Positions 20,706 through 30,533 of a stretch of DNA of 50,580 bases are shown here, piece after piece. The position numbers were made by a program, and so were the translations under genes. Position 1 is the first letter of the stretch. Every line of letters begins with the position of its first letter. The notes beneath the pieces are model-generated. The model saw only the letters and a list, made by a program, of their open reading frames with translations, did not search any database and was not told where the DNA came from. This DNA is from Defluviicoccus sp. (GTDB taxonomy: Bacteria; Pseudomonadota; Alphaproteobacteria; MPNO01), in NCBI GenBank assembly GCA_022826125.1, contig JAJDVM010000309.1, forward strand, positions 1-50,580. Reading direction: 5' to 3'.

Positions 20706-21436
20706 AGGTTCCCGGCGGGCAATCGCACCATGGCTTCGTAAAGCCGCGTCCGTGCGGACGGCATCCTGCGCTCGGCGGGCGCGAGGGCCTGGCGGGCGAG
20801 GAAATGGCCGGTCAGTCGAAGCGCGGCGGCGACGTCGGAAGGATCGGCCGACTCACCGCCATCGATCAAGAACGGCGGCAGCGCGAACAGGCGGTTTTCG
20901 TACTCGCCCGCCGCTCCGCGGGAGACCGCGCGTCCAGTGCGGGGGGAAACGAACGCGAGGTCTCCGGTTTCTCCGGTCACCGCGCAGCAGGTCAGGTCGA
21001 GGCCGAACCCCAGCGCGGCGATGAGCGCGACCTCGAATCTCGCATAGGCGGGCGACCACCGGGGCGTCGTCAGGCGGTCCAGCAGCACGACGAACGCGTC
21101 GAACACAGCCCGGTTGGGTTCGCGCTCGGGCAGCGTCGCCTCGACCAGCGCCGCGCCGGCGCCGAGAGCGGCAAGCGGCCAACGGAGTTCGAGGAGTTCC
21201 GCCGCATGGGCCCGCACGAGCTCGGCCCGATAGTTTCCCAGGTGATCCGGCAGCCTCGCCTGCCAGGTCGCGGACACCCGGTTGCCGATCTGATAGACGG
21301 CGCGGACGGCGCGCCCCGTGCCGCCCCGGACGAGACCCGCGTGCAGCCCGTGCGTTTCGGTCAGCAGCTTCGTTACGAGCGAAGACTCGCCGTGCTTGAA
21401 ACGCGCGATGACGATGCCGTGGTCCTGCCAATCCAT
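20702..21436 (-). CDS. recO: DNA repair protein RecO
   Basis: Mediator that loads RecA onto SSB-coated single-stranded DNA with RecR and RecF in gap repair. The 244-residue product starts [19 protein letters not shown], the usual RecO N-terminal OB-fold, and continues with the helical domain ([49 protein letters not shown]). The four-cysteine zinc motif of some RecO proteins is not complete. It is the first gene after a 291-base gap behind era and runs directly into parC. Confidence 0.93.
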   Translation of the reverse strand: MDWQDHGIVIARFKHGESSLVTKLLTETHGLHAGLVRGGTGRAVRAVYQIGNRVSATWQARLPDHLGNYRAELVRAHAAELLELRWPLAALGAGAALVEATLPEREPNRAVFDAFVVLLDRLTTPRWSPAYARFEVALIAALGFGLDLTCCAVTGETGDLAFVSPRTGRAVSRGAAGEYENRLFALPPFLIDGGESADPSDVAAALRLTGHFLARQALAPAERRMPSARTRLYEAMVRLPAGNL

Positions 21437-21538
21437 CGGGGCTTACACGGATAAGTCGACGGGCGAGCGAACGGCGCGGATCGGCGACGGGACCGCCGCC
21501 CGCCCTCGCGCCAGTCCGGGTCGAAGTGTCCCCACCCG

Positions 21539-21587
21539 TGCCTTACCTCGTCATGGTCGGCGAAGGCCGACCATGACGGTAGAGGCA
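21539..21587. repeat. Long palindromic hairpin in the era-recO gap
   Basis: CGTCATGGTCGGC (21549-21561) and GCCGACCATGACG (21566-21578) form a perfect 13-bp stem with a GAAG loop. Allowing two small bulges the stem extends through TAC/GTA and TGCCT/AGGCA to 21539-21587. It lies in the 291-base gap between recO and era, which otherwise contains no gene I can support. It has the look of a REP-like extragenic palindrome or a terminator behind era; no second copy was noticed in this window. Confidence 0.6.
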
Positions 21588-21727
21588 AGACGAGAAGCGG
21601 TCCCGACGAAAGCGGACAGGCCCTGAACCGGACAGCAATCGACTTGTTCCGGACATGACGCAAGACACGTCGCGCGCGTCCCGCCCGTCAACCGTTGTTT
21701 GCAATTCCCAATCCATCGCCGGTCCCA

Positions 21728-22642
21728 TCAGGCGTTGTAATCGAGCCCCCATGGCGCGAACCGCTCGGGGTCGTCGCCCCACTTCTGGCGCACCTTGACG
21801 AAGATGAACAGGTGTACCTTTCGCTCGAGGATGGATTCGAGCTCCGCCACGGCCTGTTCGCGCACCGACTTGATGCGCGTGCCCTGGCGGCCGAGAACGA
21901 TTCCCTTCTGGCTGTCGCGCTCGACGAAGACCGTCTGCGCGATGCGAACGCTGCCGTCGTCGAACCCCTGCCAGTCCTCGGTCTCGACGGTCAGCGCGTA
22001 AGGCAGCTCCTGGTGAAGCTTCTCGAACAGCTTTTCGCGGGTGATCTCGGCCGCGAAGAGCCGGTCGTTCATGTCCGAAAGCTGATCCTCCGGATACAGC
22101 CAGGGCCCGGGCGGCACCATCGCGGCGAGACGGGCGGAGAGATCGGAAACCCCGTCCCCCGTCGCGGCGGAGATCATGAACGTGGCTTCGAAGGCGCAGA
22201 CCTCGTTGGCGTCGCGCGACAGGGCGAGAGTCCGGTCCCGCCGAACCAGGTCGATCTTGTTGAGCGCCAGAACGCAATGAGCCGGGGTCGCGGCGAGCGC
22301 GGTGAGAATCCGCCCGGCCTCCTCGTCGATCCCTTTCCTAGCGTCGATCAGCAGCAGGCGGATGTCGGCGTCCGCCGCGCCGGTCCAGGCGGCGGCGACC
22401 ATCGCCCGGTCGAGGCGGCGGCGCGGCTCGAAGATCCCTGGCGTGTCGACATAGACGAGCTGGGCGGGGCCGTCGACCGCGACGCCGCTCACGCGGTAGC
22501 GCGTGGTCTGCGCCTTCGCGGTGACGATGGACACCTTGGCGCCGACCAGACGGTTGGTAAGCGTCGACTTCCCCGCGTTGGGCGCGCCGATGACGGCGAC
22601 GAAGCCGCAGCGCCGGCCGCCGTCCGGTTCGGCGTCAGTCAC
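21728..22642 (-). CDS. era: GTPase Era
   Basis: Essential GTPase that binds the 3' end of 16S rRNA during 30S assembly. The 304-residue protein shows G1 GAPNAGKST, G3 VDTPGIF, G4 NKIDL and G5 SAATGDG, and the C-terminal KH domain around GIVLGRQGTRIKSVREQA followed by the typical VFIFVKVRQKWGDDPERF-like ending. The GTG at 22642 overlaps the end of rnc by eight bases, the usual coupling in this cluster; an in-frame ATG further upstream lies deep inside rnc. Followed by a 291-base gap with a hairpin. Confidence 0.95.
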   Translation of the reverse strand: MTDAEPDGGRRCGFVAVIGAPNAGKSTLTNRLVGAKVSIVTAKAQTTRYRVSGVAVDGPAQLVYVDTPGIFEPRRRLDRAMVAAAWTGAADADIRLLLIDARKGIDEEAGRILTALAATPAHCVLALNKIDLVRRDRTLALSRDANEVCAFEATFMISAATGDGVSDLSARLAAMVPPGPWLYPEDQLSDMNDRLFAAEITREKLFEKLHQELPYALTVETEDWQGFDDGSVRIAQTVFVERDSQKGIVLGRQGTRIKSVREQAVAELESILERKVHLFIFVKVRQKWGDDPERFAPWGLDYNA

Positions 22643-23315
22643 CCGATGCCGCCGCGATGTCGAGCAGGCCCCGCGCGGCGGCCTGCTCCGCGGCGCGTTT
22701 GGACCCCGCGCTCGCCTGTACGGGCTCAAACCCTTCCACGCGGACCTCGACCGTCAGCGTGGGCGCGTGCGGCGGGCCGTCGGTGACGACGAGCGCATAG
22801 GACGGAAGCGGCAGCGCGCGGGCCAGCGCCCACTCCTGCAGCACCGTCTTGGGGTCTCGCGGAGGCCGGCCGCCGATCAGCTTCTCCCAGAACCTTTCGA
22901 CGAGCGCCATCGCCGCGTCATGGCCGCCGTCCAGATAGACCGCCCCGATTATCGCCTCGCAACTGTCCTCGATCATGGACGGCGGCAAGGCTTCGCGGTC
23001 GTGCCCCTTCTCGACCCGCAGATGCCGCTGCAAACCGATCCGCCGTCCGATGGAGGTCAGCGTTTCGCCGCTGGCGAGTCGGGCATGGCGGCGCGAGAGG
23101 TCTCCCGGCGCCTCGTCGGGATGCGCTTCGCACAGCATGGCCGCGAGCGCGAGCCCGAGAACCCGGTCGCCGAGGAATTCCAGCCTCTCGAGCGACGGGC
23201 GGCGAACGCCGCGCGCGGCGCTCGCGTGGGTCAGCGCTTCCTCGAGCAGCGCGCGGTCGGCGAAGCCGTAGCCCAGCGCGGCCTCGATCTCGTCCAGGGC
23301 GACCGGTCCGGCCAA
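22635..23315 (-). CDS. rnc: Ribonuclease III
   Basis: Double-strand-specific endoribonuclease for rRNA processing. From TTG 23315, two bases after the lepB stop, the product is 226 residues; an ATG at 23381 in the same frame would overlap lepB by 64 bases. The catalytic helix SLERLEFLGDRVLGLALA and the second acidic site MIEDSCEAIIGAVYLDGG are intact, and the C-terminal double-stranded RNA-binding domain ends with AGSKRAAEQAAARGLLD. The start codon choice rests on spacing and family length. Confidence 0.92.
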   Translation of the reverse strand: MAGPVALDEIEAALGYGFADRALLEEALTHASAARGVRRPSLERLEFLGDRVLGLALAAMLCEAHPDEAPGDLSRRHARLASGETLTSIGRRIGLQRHLRVEKGHDREALPPSMIEDSCEAIIGAVYLDGGHDAAMALVERFWEKLIGGRPPRDPKTVLQEWALARALPLPSYALVVTDGPPHAPTLTVEVRVEGFEPVQASAGSKRAAEQAAARGLLDIAAASGD

Positions 23316-23317
23316 GG

Positions 23318-24064
23318 CTATTCCACGGGGTCGAAGAACCGCGTGAAGCGGATCGTCTTCGGCCAGCGCCAGAATTCCCAAACGCTCGCCGAGCCGTCGA
23401 TGGAGAAGAAGAGGATTTCCGCGCGCCCCACCAGGTTCTCCGCCGGCACGAACCCGACGCCGCTCAACACCCGGCTGTCGAGCGAATTGTCCCGGTTGTC
23501 GCCCATCGCGAAATAGTGCCCCCCGGGCACGACATAGACCGGCGTGTTGTCGAGCTGGCCCCGGTCGGTGTGCTCGAGGATGCGGTAAGTCCGGCCGTTG
23601 GGCAGGGTTTCGTCGAATTGCGCGGTCCGGTGCACTCTCCCGAACCGATCGACCTCGACGAAGTCCGCGACCCGGCGACGGACCACCTGCTCGCCGTTGA
23701 GATAAAGACGGCCCTCGCGCACCTGTACGCGGTCGCCCGGCAATCCGACGATGCGCTTGATGTAGTCGGTCTCGTTGTCGGTCGGCAGCTTGAAGACCGC
23801 GATATCGCCGCGCTCGGGCTCCGACATCAGAATACGCCCGGGAATCAGCGGCAGGCTGAGCGGCAGGGAGTGGCGGCTGTAGCCGTAGGAATATTTCGCC
23901 ACGAAGAGATAGTCGCCGACCAGGAGCGTCGGCTTCATGGAGCCCGACGGGATGTTGAAGGGCTCGAACGCGACGGTGCGAATGGCGAGCGCGATCAATA
24001 CCGCGTAGACGACGGTCTTGATCGTATCCCAGAGCTTTCCCGACTTTCGGCTCGCCGTCGTCAC
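23318..24064 (-). CDS. lepB: Signal peptidase I
   Basis: Membrane-anchored serine/lysine protease that removes Sec and Tat signal peptides. The 248-residue protein has one N-terminal membrane helix ([17 protein letters not shown]), catalytic serine in [15 protein letters not shown], catalytic lysine in [13 protein letters not shown] and the box [17 protein letters not shown]. The GTG at 24064 overlaps the acpS stop (GTGA); the frame is open further upstream inside acpS. It sits in the conserved pdxJ-acpS-lepB-rnc-era order. Confidence 0.94.
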   Translation of the reverse strand: MTTASRKSGKLWDTIKTVVYAVLIALAIRTVAFEPFNIPSGSMKPTLLVGDYLFVAKYSYGYSRHSLPLSLPLIPGRILMSEPERGDIAVFKLPTDNETDYIKRIVGLPGDRVQVREGRLYLNGEQVVRRRVADFVEVDRFGRVHRTAQFDETLPNGRTYRILEHTDRGQLDNTPVYVVPGGHYFAMGDNRDNSLDSRVLSGVGFVPAENLVGRAEILFFSIDGSASVWEFWRWPKTIRFTRFFDPVE

Positions 24065-24471
24065 CGGTCCGGCCTCTCCTCGACGACGGAAATTATCACC
24101 ATCGCGTGAGCCAGCGGCGGCTCGTCGGTCATCGTGAGCTCGACCGTCGGGGTCATGCCCGGGGGCGTGAGGGACTTCAGCCGCTCGGCGGCACCGCCGG
24201 TCAGCGCCATCGTGGGCTTGCCGCCCGGCATGTTGACGACCCCGAGGTCGCGCCAGTAGACGCCCTGGCGGAACCCGGTTCCGAGCGCCTTCGCGCAAGC
24301 CTCCTTCGCCGCGAAGCGCTTGGCGTAGCTCTCCGCCCTTCCCGCTCTGCCTTCCGAGCGCCGGCGCTCGGTCTCGGTGAAGACCCGATCGAGAAAGCGG
24401 TCGCCGAAACGCTTGAGCGTCCGCTCGATGCGGCGAATGTCGATCAGATCGGTGCCGGTACCGACGATCAC
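24061..24471 (-). CDS. acpS: Holo-[acyl-carrier-protein] synthase
   Basis: Transfers phosphopantetheine from CoA to acyl carrier protein. The 136-residue enzyme from GTG 24471 starts directly with [19 protein letters not shown], holding the metal-binding aspartate, and has the second motif [18 protein letters not shown] with the family lysine and glutamate. A start at 24519 would add 16 residues and overlap pdxJ. It lies 10 bases after pdxJ and overlaps lepB by four bases. Confidence 0.93.
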   Translation of the reverse strand: MIVGTGTDLIDIRRIERTLKRFGDRFLDRVFTETERRRSEGRAGRAESYAKRFAAKEACAKALGTGFRQGVYWRDLGVVNMPGGKPTMALTGGAAERLKSLTPPGMTPTVELTMTDEPPLAHAMVIISVVEERPDR

Positions 24472-24481
24472 GCCCGCGCGC

Positions 24482-25234
24482 TCACGCGATATCCGCGTCG
24501 CCGGGCCGCCGCGCCGCATCCATCAGGGTCCGCATGCGCGCTATCGCCTTGTCCAGCCCGCCGAAAATGGCCTCTCCGATCAGAAAGTGGCCGATATTGA
24601 GCTCGGCGAGGGTGGGGATGCGGGCGATGGGTCCGACGGTATCGAAGGCGATTCCGTGCCCGGCATGGCATTCGAGACCGAGGGCGTCCGCCGCCGCCGC
24701 GGCCTCCTCGATCCGCGCGAGCTGCGCCGGCGCGGTATCGGCGCCGGCCTCGCAAAAGGCGCCGGTGTGCAGCTCGACCACGGGCGCGCCGAGCGCCGCG
24801 GCCGCTTCGATCTGCCGCGGATCGGGCTCTATGAACAGGGAGGTCCTGATCCCCGCCGCGTTGAGGGCATCGACGAAGCGGGCCAGATGACCGCGCCCTC
24901 CATCCGCATCCAGCCCGCCCTCGGTGGTCCGTTCGGCGCGCCTCTCGGGGACGATGCAGGCCGCGTGAGGGCAATGACGAAGCGCGATACCGAGCATTTC
25001 GTCGGTCGCCGCCATCTCCAGGTTGAGAGGCAGCTCGATGTCGACGATCAGCCGTTCGATGTCCGCGTCGGTCATGTGCCGGCGGTCCTCGCGGAGATGG
25101 GCGGTGATGCCGTCCGCGCCGGCCGATGCCGCGAGGCGGGCGGCGCGGACGGGATCCGGATGCGGGCCGCCACGAGCGTTCCGGATGGTCGCCACGTGGT
25201 CGATATTTACTCCCAGTCGAAGATGTCGGGGCAT
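24482..25234 (-). CDS. pdxJ: Pyridoxine 5'-phosphate synthase
   Basis: Ring-closing enzyme of the DXP-dependent vitamin B6 pathway; it joins 1-deoxyxylulose 5-phosphate and aminoacetone phosphate. The 250-residue TIM-barrel product starts [20 protein letters not shown] and has [24 protein letters not shown] and [13 protein letters not shown], all family signatures. Cys at the ACIVPERR strand and the catalytic His/Glu residues are in place. ATG 25234 is chosen within a longer open frame that extends into the rel gene. First of the pdxJ-acpS-lepB-rnc-era run. Confidence 0.95.
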   Translation of the reverse strand: MPRHLRLGVNIDHVATIRNARGGPHPDPVRAARLAASAGADGITAHLREDRRHMTDADIERLIVDIELPLNLEMAATDEMLGIALRHCPHAACIVPERRAERTTEGGLDADGGRGHLARFVDALNAAGIRTSLFIEPDPRQIEAAAALGAPVVELHTGAFCEAGADTAPAQLARIEEAAAAADALGLECHAGHGIAFDTVGPIARIPTLAELNIGHFLIGEAIFGGLDKAIARMRTLMDAARRPGDADIA

Positions 25235-25260
25235 CGACGCGTCCGATGAATGAGCCGGTT

Positions 25261-27432
25261 TCAGTAAAGGCTTCTCGCGCGCTCGACTGAGGTGACGGAA
25301 GGCGTCGACCGGAGAGCGGCGATGATATCGGTCAGATGGCCGGCGTCGGTGACCTCGATGTCGAGGACCATCTCGAAGAAATCGGGAGTCCTGTTGGTGA
25401 ACCTCAGATTGTTGATGTTTCCCAGATGGTTGCCGATCATCGTGGTCAGGTTGCCGAGCGTTCCGGGTTCGTTGGATACGACGATGGTTATCCGTCCGAT
25501 GTGGGAATCGGCGCCCACCGCATCCACGTCCCAGGCGACATCCAGCCATCGTTCCGGCGTCGCCTGAAAGCTCTCCAGGCTCTCGCAGTCCCGGGTGTGG
25601 ATCGACACCCCCTTGCCCGCCGTGACGATGCCGACGATCCGGTCGCCGGGCAGCGGATGGCAGCAATTGCCGTAATGCACGGCCATGCCGGGGATGAGCC
25701 CGCGGATGGGCACCGGGACGGTGTCGCCCGCGCCGGGGCGTTCGAACGGCACGACGTTGTCGGCCGCCTGCGCCTCGTCCTCGCCCTTCGCCACCCGCCG
25801 GCCGCGGCGCGTTCTGGGAGCGATCGCCGCGATGACGTCGGCGCCGGTGATCAGCCCCTCGCCGATCGCGACATAGAGATCGTCCTCGGTCTTGACGTCG
25901 AACTTGCCGAGAACGCGCTTCACCACGGCGGCGGACGGCTTGTAGCCGACATCGCGATAGCCCTTTTGCAGGATCGCCTTGCCGAGCCTGAGGAACTCCT
26001 CGCGGCGTTCGCTTCGAACGAAACGCCGGATGCGGGCGCGCGCCTTGCCGGTGACCACGATATCCTCCCAGGCGGGGGCGGGCGTCCCGGTCCTGGAGGT
26101 CACGATTTCGACCTGATCGCCGTTGCCGAGCACGGTGCGCAGCGGCATCACCCGGCCGTTGATCCTGGCTCCCACGCACCGGTCGCCGACCTCGGAGTGG
26201 ACGGCGTAGGCGAAGTCGACCGGGGTCGCGCCGCGCGGCAGCGCGATCAGCTCGCCCGCCGGGGTGAAGCAGAAGACCTGGTCCTGGTACATTTCGAGCT
26301 TGGTGTGCTCGAGAAACTCCTCGGGCCCGGACGCCTGCTCCAGGATGTCCAGCAGGTGACGCAGCCATCGATACTGCCGCCCCTCGGTGCTCGTCTCGTC
26401 CTGCTTGTAGCGCCAATGCGCGGCAACGCCGTACTCGGCGACCCGATGCATGTCGGTGGTGCGGATCTGTATTTCGATGCGACGGCCCTCGGGGCCCATC
26501 ACGCAGGTATGGAGCGATCGGTAGCCGTTCATCTTGGGCGTCGAGATGTAGTCGTTGAACTGGTCGGGCACCACCGCGTAGGCGGTGTGGATGGTACCGA
26601 GCGCCCGGTAGCAATCCCCGACCGTGGGCACGACCACGCGGAACGCCATGACGTCGGAAAGCTGGTCGAAATCTATGTTCTTGCGCTGCATCTTGCGCCA
26701 GACCGAATAGGCGCGCTTGATCCGGCCCGAAACCTCGGCGTCGAGCCCGCCCTCCGACAGATCCCGCTTTAGCCGGTCGACGATCTTGGGGATCGATTCC
26801 CCCGCCGTCTCGTGCAGGTAACCGAGACGTTTCTCGATCGACGCCGCGGCATCGGGGTAGAGATGTCCGAAGGACAGCTCGTCCAGCTCGTCCTTGATTT
26901 CCTGCATGCCGATGCGCTCGGCGAGCGGAGCGTAAATCTCCATGGTTTCGGCCGCGACGCGCCGGCGTTTCTCCTCCGAAGGCAGGTGATGGAGGGTGCG
27001 CATGTTGTGCAGCCGGTCGGCGAGCTTGATCAGCAGGACACGGATATCTTCCGAGGTCGCGAGCAGCAGCTTGCGGAAATTCTCGGCCTGGCGCGTGTCG
27101 TCGGACTGGAGTTCGAGCAGGGAGAGCTTGGTGACCCCGTCGACCAGCCGCGCGACCTCGCCGCCGAAGCTGGCCTCGATCTCGGGCAGGGTGGCGACCG
27201 TGTCCTCCACGGTGTCATGAAGGAGGCCGGTTACGATCGAGGCGCAGTCGAGCTTCAGCTCGGAGAGAATGCCCGCGACCTCGACCGGGTGGGAGAAATA
27301 CGGATCGCCGGAGGCGCGGGTCTGGCTGCCATGCGCCTTCATCGAGAACACGTAGGCGCGGTTCAGCGCGTCCTCGTCGGCCGACGGGTCGTACGCCCTG
27401 ACTCTTTCGACGAGTTCATATTGCCGGATCAT
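25261..27432 (-). CDS. Bifunctional (p)ppGpp synthetase/hydrolase (RelA/SpoT homolog)
   Basis: Long RSH enzyme of the stringent response, 723 residues. The HD hydrolase domain is intact (His48 in [10 protein letters not shown], His72-Asp73 and Glu76-Asp77 in LLHDTVEDT), which separates it from hydrolase-dead RelA. The synthetase domain shows [16 protein letters not shown] and [20 protein letters not shown] domain (about residues 385-450, [21 protein letters not shown]-like start) and a C-terminal ACT domain ([15 protein letters not shown]) follow. The single alphaproteobacterial RSH is usually called rel, relA or spoT, so no symbol is forced. It lies 102 bases downstream of rpoZ. Confidence 0.95.
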   Translation of the reverse strand: MIRQYELVERVRAYDPSADEDALNRAYVFSMKAHGSQTRASGDPYFSHPVEVAGILSELKLDCASIVTGLLHDTVEDTVATLPEIEASFGGEVARLVDGVTKLSLLELQSDDTRQAENFRKLLLATSEDIRVLLIKLADRLHNMRTLHHLPSEEKRRRVAAETMEIYAPLAERIGMQEIKDELDELSFGHLYPDAAASIEKRLGYLHETAGESIPKIVDRLKRDLSEGGLDAEVSGRIKRAYSVWRKMQRKNIDFDQLSDVMAFRVVVPTVGDCYRALGTIHTAYAVVPDQFNDYISTPKMNGYRSLHTCVMGPEGRRIEIQIRTTDMHRVAEYGVAAHWRYKQDETSTEGRQYRWLRHLLDILEQASGPEEFLEHTKLEMYQDQVFCFTPAGELIALPRGATPVDFAYAVHSEVGDRCVGARINGRVMPLRTVLGNGDQVEIVTSRTGTPAPAWEDIVVTGKARARIRRFVRSERREEFLRLGKAILQKGYRDVGYKPSAAVVKRVLGKFDVKTEDDLYVAIGEGLITGADVIAAIAPRTRRGRRVAKGEDEAQAADNVVPFERPGAGDTVPVPIRGLIPGMAVHYGNCCHPLPGDRIVGIVTAGKGVSIHTRDCESLESFQATPERWLDVAWDVDAVGADSHIGRITIVVSNEPGTLGNLTTMIGNHLGNINNLRFTNRTPDFFEMVLDIEVTDAGHLTDIIAALRSTPSVTSVERARSLY

Positions 27433-27534
27433 CGCGCCGATCCATCGCCGCCCGCCGCCATTCCGGCATCCTCGCCCGCGCCGCTCCCGGCCGGCATCCA
27501 GGGGGCCGGCCGGCGGCGCGGCTGTCGGCCGGAT

Positions 27535-27972
27535 TTACTCTTCCGGCGTTTCGTCCGACTCGCTCCTGGCCTCCGCTTCCGAGATATCCTGGAACGCGAC
27601 CATGGCGGGCCCGCTGTCGCCGTCCTCCGGCGCCGAGGCCACCGGAGAGATCGCGTCGGCCCGCCGGAATCCCATCTGGGCGAAGTCGCCGAACGCATCG
27701 TCTTCCACGAGGAAGCCGTCGCCCTCTTCCGAGGGCTCGTCGATATCGACGTATTTCTGCAGCCCGCGAACCACGGACGCCTCGATCTCCTCGGTGTCCA
27801 CCGTCTCGTCGGCGATCTCGCGGAGCGCCACCACGGGGTTCTTGTCGTTGTCGCGGTCGACGGTCAGTTCGGCCCCGATGGACAACTCGCGCGAACGCTG
27901 GGCCGCCACCATGACCAGCTGGAAGCGATTGGGAATCTTGAGAATGCAATCTTCTACGGTAACCCGCGCCAT
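27535..27972 (-). CDS. rpoZ: DNA-directed RNA polymerase subunit omega
   Basis: Small RNA polymerase subunit that assists beta-prime folding and contributes to a ppGpp site. The 145-residue product starts [20 protein letters not shown], continues with [16 protein letters not shown] and [16 protein letters not shown], the conserved core of about 75 residues. The remaining 70 residues form an acidic, low-complexity tail ending SDETPEE, longer than in many omegas; extended acidic tails occur in alphaproteobacteria. Its linkage to the RSH gene is conserved across proteobacteria. Confidence 0.94.
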   Translation of the reverse strand: MARVTVEDCILKIPNRFQLVMVAAQRSRELSIGAELTVDRDNDKNPVVALREIADETVDTEEIEASVVRGLQKYVDIDEPSEEGDGFLVEDDAFGDFAQMGFRRADAISPVASAPEDGDSGPAMVAFQDISEAEARSESDETPEE

Positions 27973-28058
27973 GGCTGCTTCGCTCTCTGTTATTCGCCGT
28001 CGCGGGAGATATATGACAGCGCGGCCCGATCATCAAGCGAGATCAATGACATCGGGCC

Positions 28059-28583
28059 TCACCGCAACGCGGTGCAGCGCTGCCCGGCGGGCAGGCGGGC
28101 GATGAGCTGGGACAGCGTCCTCCCGCTCCGGGGATGCCTCCACCCGGCCGCGATATCGCGCAGCGGCAGGAGCACGAACGCGCGTCGGTCCAGCCTGGGA
28201 TGAGGCAGGACGGGTCCGCCGCCGCGCGCGTCGGGCTCACGGCACAGGGTGCCGTAGGCGATCAGGTCGAGGTCGATCGGACGCGCTTCGTTTCTGGTCT
28301 GCCGGATCCGCCCGAGCCGATTCTCGACGTCGTGGAGCGTCGCCAGCAGATCGTCGGGCGAAAGCGCCGTCCCGACACGTACGACGCCGTTGACGAAATC
28401 GGGCTGTTCGGAAGCCGGCACGGGTGCCGAACGATACCAGCGCGACCGGGCCAGAACGTCCACCGGCCCGTCGGACAGGCACTCCAGGGCGCGTTCGCAA
28501 CTCTCGAGCGGCGACCCTCCGGGCGCCAACGGCAGGTTGGACCCGACCGCAACGAAGATGCCGCTGTCGGAGCCGTGTAACAA
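28059..28583 (-). CDS. folK: 2-amino-4-hydroxy-6-hydroxymethyldihydropteridine diphosphokinase
   Basis: Pyrophosphorylates hydroxymethyl-dihydropterin with ATP in folate synthesis. Signatures are GIFVAVGSNLPL at the start, ALSPDDLLATLHDVENRLGR, the metal-binding ARPIDLDLIAYG and LPHPRLDRRAFVLLPL. I prefer the TTG at 28583 (174 residues) over the ATG at 28628 (189 residues): the extra 15 residues are outside the family core, and a perfect TATAAT on this strand at 28625-28620 lies downstream of that ATG, so a transcript from it would miss the ATG. If that hexamer is not a promoter the longer form stands. The gene is upstream of rpoZ on the same strand. Confidence 0.85.
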   Translation of the reverse strand: MLHGSDSGIFVAVGSNLPLAPGGSPLESCERALECLSDGPVDVLARSRWYRSAPVPASEQPDFVNGVVRVGTALSPDDLLATLHDVENRLGRIRQTRNEARPIDLDLIAYGTLCREPDARGGGPVLPHPRLDRRAFVLLPLRDIAAGWRHPRSGRTLSQLIARLPAGQRCTALR

Positions 28584-28619
28584 ACTTTTGAACTTTCTTG
28601 CGAGGCCGTTCCTCGTATC

Positions 28620-28625
28620 ATTATA
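28620..28625 (-). promoter_or_regulatory. Perfect -10 hexamer for folK
   Basis: On the minus strand this reads TATAAT. A weak -35 (CCTTGC, 16 bases upstream) precedes it. Transcription would begin near 28613, leaving about 30 bases before the TTG start of folK. It lies in the AT-richer 150-base gap divergent from the NYN-domain gene. Confidence 0.4.
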
Positions 28626-28779
28626 CATGATGCTTGCCGCAGCAAGGTTTGCCTACCATATAGAAACACGCTTGAAGAGAAATTCTGGACAGATTTACGA
28701 GCGGTGGTAAAGGGGCTAGACTGCAATTGGACCGATAATCGCCGCTGCGGAACCGAATCGGAAAGGCTCAGGTAAACTC

Positions 28780-29373
28780 ATGAATTTTTATCCGCAGGAG
28801 CGCATCGCCATATTCATCGACGGGTCGAACCTGTATTCGGCGGCGCGTGCGCTCGGCTTCGACATCGACTACAAGAGCCTGCTGGACCTTTTCTCGGCCC
28901 AGGGACGGCTGGTGCGGGCGTTCTACTACACCGCGCTGGTGGAAGATCAGGAATATTCGCCGATCCGCCCGCTGGTCGACTGGCTCGACTACAACGGCTA
29001 CACGCTGGTCACCAAGCCCACCAAGGAATTCACCGACGCGATGGGTCGGCGGAAGATCAAGGGCAACATGGACATCGAGCTCGCCATCGACGTGATGGAG
29101 ATGGCCAAGAAGGTCGATCACATCGTCCTGTTTTCGGGGGACGGCGACTTTCGCCGGCTGATCGAGGCGGTCCAGCGCGAGGCGGTTCGCGTCAGCGTGG
29201 TGTCCACGCTCAGGTCCTCGCCCCCGATGGTCGCGGACGAGCTGCGGCGCCAGGCCGATACCTTCATCGAATTGCAGGACCTCGCGCCGCAGATCGCGCG
29301 CGCGCCCCGCCAGACCGAGAGCCGTATCCCGACCCCGGCGCGGCCCGACCTCGACACCGTGGACATCGACTGA
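28780..29373 (+). CDS. NYN domain protein (LabA/DUF88 family, PIN-like nuclease)
   Basis: Predicted PIN-fold ribonuclease-like protein of 197 residues. The acidic site is recognisable: Asp in IAIFIDGSNLYSAA near the start, Asp98 region in NMDIELAIDVMEMA and the FSGDGDFRRLIEAVQ segment. The N-terminal NYN domain fills about residues 5-165; the C-terminal 30 residues are proline- and arginine-rich. LabA-type proteins have been linked to RNA turnover and circadian output in cyanobacteria, but the role in proteobacteria is not established. The conserved location between folK and smpB suggests a housekeeping RNA function. Confidence 0.85.
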   Translation: MNFYPQERIAIFIDGSNLYSAARALGFDIDYKSLLDLFSAQGRLVRAFYYTALVEDQEYSPIRPLVDWLDYNGYTLVTKPTKEFTDAMGRRKIKGNMDIELAIDVMEMAKKVDHIVLFSGDGDFRRLIEAVQREAVRVSVVSTLRSSPPMVADELRRQADTFIELQDLAPQIARAPRQTESRIPTPARPDLDTVDID

Positions 29374-29397
29374 CCCGCCGCCGCCCCGGGAAAGCAC

Positions 29398-30039
29398 ATG
29401 ACCCCGAAGCAACCGCCGCGGGATTGCGGCCTTTGCCCCCGGCTGGCCGGGTTTCGCGAGCGTCACCGGGCGGCGGAGCCGGGATGGCATAACGCGCCGG
29501 TTCCTTCGTTCGGCCCGCTCGATGCGCATCTCCTGATCGTCGGCCTCGCGCCGGGACTGCGCGGCGCGAACCGGACCGGACGCCCATTCACCGGCGACTA
29601 TGCGGGGGACCTGCTCTACGCCACGCTGCTCGAATTCGGGTTCGCCGCCGGCCGTTACGACAGGCGTCCGGACGACGGCCTCGCGCTGGTCGATTGCCGG
29701 GTGACCAACGCGGTGCGCTGCGTGCCGCCCGAGAACCGTCCGGTGGGCGCCGAGATAAACGCCTGCCGCCGGTTCCTGGACGGCGAACTGGCGGCCATGC
29801 CGAGGCTCGCCGTCGTGCTCGCGCTCGGCACGGTCGCCCACGCCTCGGTCCTGAGGACGCTCGGTCATCGCGTCTCCGGCTTCAAGTTCGTTCACGGAGC
29901 GATGCACGTGCTGGAAGGCGGGCCGATCCTCGCCGACAGCTACCACTGCTCGCGCTACAACCTCAACACGGGCCGGCTGACCGAATCCATGTTCCGCTCG
30001 GTGTTCGAGGGCATCAGGGCGACGATCGAACGGGAATAG
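29398..30039 (+). CDS. Uracil-DNA glycosylase, family 5 (UdgB type, iron-sulfur)
   Basis: Removes uracil and possibly other deaminated bases from DNA. The 213-residue enzyme has motif 1 as GLAPGLRGANRTGRPFTGD (about 49-67), the family 5 form without the polar catalytic residue of family 4, and a late motif SYHCSRYNLNTGRLTESMF. Cys10, Cys13, Cys110 and Cys125 are placed as in the 4Fe-4S ligands of families 4 and 5. It follows the NYN gene after 24 bases and converges on smpB. Confidence 0.88.
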   Translation: MTPKQPPRDCGLCPRLAGFRERHRAAEPGWHNAPVPSFGPLDAHLLIVGLAPGLRGANRTGRPFTGDYAGDLLYATLLEFGFAAGRYDRRPDDGLALVDCRVTNAVRCVPPENRPVGAEINACRRFLDGELAAMPRLAVVLALGTVAHASVLRTLGHRVSGFKFVHGAMHVLEGGPILADSYHCSRYNLNTGRLTESMFRSVFEGIRATIERE

Positions 30040-30064
30040 ACGCCCCGGATCGTCCTCCGCCGCG

Positions 30065-30529
30065 TCATTCCTTTCCGCGCAGCAGACGCGCCTGCTCGCG
30101 CTGCCAGTCGCGCTTCTTCTCGACCTGGCGCTTGTCGTACTGGCGCTTTCCGTAGGCGAGGCCGAGTTCGAGTTTGGCGATCCCGCGGTCGTTGAAATAG
30201 AGCCTGAGCGGCACCATGGTCGCGCCCTCGCGCTGCACCGCGCCGAGAAGCCGGTCGATCTGGCGGCGTTGCAGGAGCAGCTTGCGCGGGCGCCTCGCGT
30301 CGTGCCCCGCCGGGCCCGCCTGCTCGTACTCGTCGATATGCGCGTTGACGAGAAAGATCTCGCGCTCGACCGGCCGCGCATAGGCTTCGGAGATGTTCGC
30401 GCGTCCGGCGCGCAGGGACTTCACCTCGCTGCCGGTCAGCTGGATCCCGGCTTCGAGCGAGGATTCGATCGAATAGTTGCGTCGTGCCTTGCGGTTGTCC
30501 GCCGCGACCCGGGTCGTCCCCCGCGCCAT
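30065..30529 (-). CDS. smpB: SsrA-binding protein SmpB
   Basis: Binds tmRNA and delivers it to stalled ribosomes for trans-translation. The 154-residue protein has [40 protein letters not shown] and the basic C-terminal tail [20 protein letters not shown] that enters the ribosomal mRNA channel. It lies 4 bases downstream of dapA on the same strand, an arrangement common in alphaproteobacteria. The ssrA gene was not found in the window. Confidence 0.95.
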   Translation of the reverse strand: MARGTTRVAADNRKARRNYSIESSLEAGIQLTGSEVKSLRAGRANISEAYARPVEREIFLVNAHIDEYEQAGPAGHDARRPRKLLLQRRQIDRLLGAVQREGATMVPLRLYFNDRGIAKLELGLAYGKRQYDKRQVEKKRDWQREQARLLRGKE

Positions 30530-30533
30530 GCCG

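Noticed and set aside
18900-20741. 613-codon open frame on the plus strand opposite parC
   Set aside because: parC is unmistakable on the other strand; the frame has no start context or similarity.
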